Assembly (NCBI RefSeq): GCF_963855985.1
Contig: NC_087097.1
Coordinates: 8,651,001-8,715,000, forward strand
DNA: 64,000 nt
Direction: 5' to 3'
DNA from: Ostrinia nubilalis
Lineage: Eukaryota; Arthropoda; Insecta; Lepidoptera; Crambidae
Position 1 is the stretch's first letter. The number at the start of each line of letters is the position of its first letter. Shown in pieces: positions 61,494-64,000 of the stretch. Below the pieces are notes generated by a model that saw only the letters and a program-made list of their open reading frames with translations, was not told the DNA's origin and made no database searches. The position numbers and the translations under genes are program-made.

Positions 61494-62105
61494 CTTAGAT
61501 TAATAAAACCTAGATAGATAGTCAGTGCACGAAAGGTGAGGCAATTTTTAGGAAGCCGGCACGGCTTACCCGTAAACGTCACATGAACTGTCAAAGTGAA
61601 AAATTGGTAAACACGTCCGACGAATTTTAATTAATTAAAACGGTTTGTGCTGTGAAAGGGTGTCTAAAATACATCAGAAAAATGAAAGAAAGTGACCAGT
61701 GTTACATTTCATAAGTAAGTACTACAATTCGACGCGTATTTTGCTTGAATTTGGCTTTCAAAAATTAAATACGGGAATGATACCAGTAACAAGAAAATTT
61801 ATTTCCCAATTGTTCGCCGTACAAATACACTTCCTTTTTTATGAAATCGAGACTTTTAAGTCGATTTATCTTATTGTTATTAGGTCGGTACTTTGAATTC
61901 AATAAATAAGTAAGTACATGATGCGTTTTGTTTTTGTTAATTATAAAATAATTAAAAACGTATTAAAAATTTCCCTACTTTCGGGAAAATCGCCTTCACT
62001 GTCTACACTCCCCAACAAAATTGACACTAATGACATAAGTTTTTTGCCTCACTCTTGACGAAGCGTTTGTATGAAGACTATCCATCTAGGTTTTATTAAT
62101 CTAAG
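61494..62105. mobile_element. 612-bp DNA element with 8-bp TSD beside the P450 promoter
   Basis: TIRs of 30 bp with one mismatch begin CTTAGATTAATAAAACCTAG and continue with AT(A/G)GATAGTC, and a perfect 8-bp duplication GATATAAA flanks them (61486-61493, 62106-62113). GTGAGGCAA occurs inside both arms. There is no transposase. An 8-bp TSD is shared by hAT, P and some MULE elements; the termini do not decide between them. It lies 180 bp upstream of the P450 start codon. Confidence 0.9.
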
Positions 62106-62640
62106 GATATAAAATACATACTTGATAGATAAATGATTGAAATACTATGAAAACAGGTACCTACTAGGATTTGTGGTCTAAGTAAGCTATAAATCGAATG
62201 AAACTTTATAATCTTAGAACAAATATACGCTTTGATTAAGTAAAGCACTAGTTAATCAAAGGTTACTGCTACTTCGTTTACATAGGTAGGTACTGGTACA
62301 TTTTAAATAATTAAGGTAGATTTACTTATTGCCGAAATTGGCTGTTGACTGTGAGCGAATCTATTCATCTCAATTGCACGCCTAGTGATGATGGACTGAA
62401 CTGAAGACAAATAAAACAGCAACATCCATACTGCAAAGTCTCAGTAAAGCGCCACATCTTTACTGAAACTCAAGGAAAAGAGTAGGGAATCGTCTATCCA
62501 TCATTAAGCTTTTATCTAAGATTAAATGACCAATAAAAATCTAAGAATAATAAAAATATTGAAGACTTGGCTGTATAGCACAGTGCCTGTGTCTTGCCTG
62601 GCAAAATAAAAATCGAATTAAAAAAAAATAGGTTGACTTG
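62106..62640. other. Spacer without a recognised gene
   Basis: This AT-rich stretch separates the 612-bp element from the promoter of the candidate gene starting at 62698. I see no exon or delimited repeat. Confidence 0.4.
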
Positions 62641-62697
62641 ACAGTTGCTCTTTTCGATTTTGACGTTTTGTTGTTTTGGTGAGTGTTGGTGAGGTTA

Positions 62698-62750
62698 ATG
62701 GACGACGAAAATAGTTTTGATAAATATTTAGAAAGTAACCATTCAAATAT
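62698..62750 (+). CDS. Candidate first coding exon of a gene leaving the window
   Basis: An ATG at 62698 opens MDDENSFDKYLESNHSN (17 codons plus AT), followed at once by a donor GTAAAA at 62751. Unspliced, the frame would stop after one further codon. The acidic start and the preceding TTGACAGTT...TTTTGACG sequence resemble the METTL2-type gene's start ([10 protein letters not shown], preceded by TTTTGACAGTGACAACTGACAG). Later exons would lie beyond 64000. I do not recognise the protein, and a chance frame remains possible. Confidence 0.4.
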
Positions 62751-64000
62751 GTAAAATCTAACACAGAAACAGGAAAACGACCTTCTCTGTTCGATGTTAT
62801 TTTAATCCTCATCTTATTATGTTACGCTGTTGTAGATATCACTGTAATGAAGTTTCTTTGTCATGGAAATAGTTTTCCTTACTATCGATCGGTTACGAAA
62901 GAGCATTTTTCTTACATTGTTTTGTAAATTGCACTAACAGTTTATTTTGGATAAGCAAATTGTTTTCAAGTTGCTTGCGTCAGTCTCTAGTTGAAGTTCC
63001 GTATTGAGATAAGACTACGTCTTTTCTAGTGTTTGTTCACAAGCGTGGTATTATGGTGTTTACATTCACTATTAGTTCCACTCACACGGTAGAACTCACT
63101 TAAAACCTCACGAAGTGACGAAACGTTTACTCCCATGCATAAGATGAAACAAGTAGACTGAGCTACTCTGCATTCTGTTCCTGATATCACGTCCATGTAT
63201 TGTTGCTCCTTTCTGTGAGTATTCAGCTGATTTTTATTTTGATTACTATCATACTTTTGCATAATTATTACACTACTTTACTACGCTAATAAGCTTATTG
63301 TGACCTCTGCATGTTCACTGTAGATGGTATCAAAGTAGATTATTTTATTACTGGGTTTGTTTAGCTTGCTCTTAGTGCACTGATAACAAGGGCACTAGCA
63401 CATCTTATTTACAACGAACTTTATCTGTTAATTGATACATTTGTTGTTGTGTCTGCATTCAACTTATTAATTATGCCCCAGAAGGTATCAATCCAAGTAT
63501 AAATCAATAGAATTTTCAGTATTTTTATGCTACATACTTAACATTGGACAATAGAATAAGTACTTAGTAAATAAATGTATATAGCTAAGAGTGAGAAATC
63601 TGGTGTAAAAATCTTAATTTTCAATTACATTGTCTAGAAACCATCAAGTAAAGCAAGTAAGTAAATATTGATGCTAACAAATTGTTCAAAGTGATGTTCT
63701 TCTTTTAAGTTTGGTGTAAAGTGTTAGAGGCCTATTATGCTAATGAGGTCATTGAACTGTAAGCATGAAATACTCATAGTTGCATCCTAAATCTCATATC
63801 TTATCATTATCATGTTAGATAAGTTGTGTAACCTTAAATGTAGAGCAAACAAGAGTTGCTCATCTATGCAGTTTAAAACTAAGATTTCAACATATGACTT
63901 GAAATCTAAGGATTATAGCCTTGACATTTATCTTGAATGTTTTCTTCTCAAGTTAATTAACTATTTTGATTAAATGTTTAATTTGTTGATTCATTGTATT
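62751..64000. other. Probable intron or intergenic DNA to the window end
   Basis: No further exon is recognisable. If the 62698-62750 exon is real, this is its first intron, longer than 1.2 kb. The 63026-63262 minus-strand frame has no known motif. Confidence 0.4.

Noticed and set aside
61570..61714. Possible untranslated exon ending in a GTAAGT donor at 61715
   Set aside because: It falls entirely inside the 612-bp inverted-repeat element delimited by the GATATAAA duplication, so the donor is better explained as transposon sequence.
1..64000. CRISPR array, rRNA genes, phage or bacterial operons
   Set aside because: No regularly spaced identical repeats, no rRNA-like conserved blocks and no bacterial-type gene packing; introns, poly(A) signals and insect TEs show a eukaryotic nuclear sequence.

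Overview
This is an intron-bearing, AT-rich insect nuclear sequence, most likely from a moth or butterfly (Lepidoptera). The organism call rests on the abundance of short GTAGGTACCTA-like words and on 3' ends of an RTE-type LINE finishing in ATGATGATG. Further support comes from several small inverted-repeat elements of kinds I know from lepidopteran genomes, and from a compact-intron mitochondrial cytochrome P450. No bacterial, viral or organellar gene block is present.

Layout. Positions 1 to about 55.2 kb contain no confidently recognisable gene. This part is a TE-rich gene desert, or the inside of one or more very large introns, with a few isolated exon-like or CpG-richer islands (about 3.9-4.3, 23.1-23.8, 25.9-26.4, 41.1-41.4 and 50.4-50.8 kb). 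Intact or nearly intact mobile elements can be delimited base by base from terminal repeats and target-site duplications (TSDs). They include: a TA-flanked element at 5.7-6.7 kb; a foldback element at 12.3-18.5 kb whose left arm is split by a coding-less LTR retrotransposon with 1340-bp LTRs; and a second foldback element at 32.4-36.25 kb with the same termini, nested inside which is a hAT-like element that itself carries a 5'-truncated RTE LINE. Others are a four-copy GC-rich tandem array at 39.4-40.5 kb, several MITEs, and a Mutator-like element with a 9-bp TSD at 53.8-55.1 kb.

Genes. The right-hand 9 kb is gene-bearing. A 4-exon METTL2-type tRNA m3C methyltransferase gene (+, 55730-57197, 322 aa) converges tail to tail with a 9-exon mitochondrial-clan cytochrome P450 gene (-, 57374-61313, 497 aa). 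All exon phases of both models close. The P450 introns hold a tRNA-derived SINE and a palindromic MITE, and a 612-bp element with an 8-bp TSD lies 180 bp upstream of its start codon. A likely first coding exon of a further plus-strand gene (62698-62750) runs out of the window. The two complete genes have no obvious functional link: one modifies tRNA, the other is a mitochondrial monooxygenase.

The most interesting non-gene signal is the foldback family. Two elements share a TAGTCCAGTCAA terminus, 3-bp TSDs and an internal ACTGCACCGTG motif. One carries an exon-like start codon and splice donor in both arms; the other is a palindrome nested within a related palindrome. Their transcripts could form very long hairpins.
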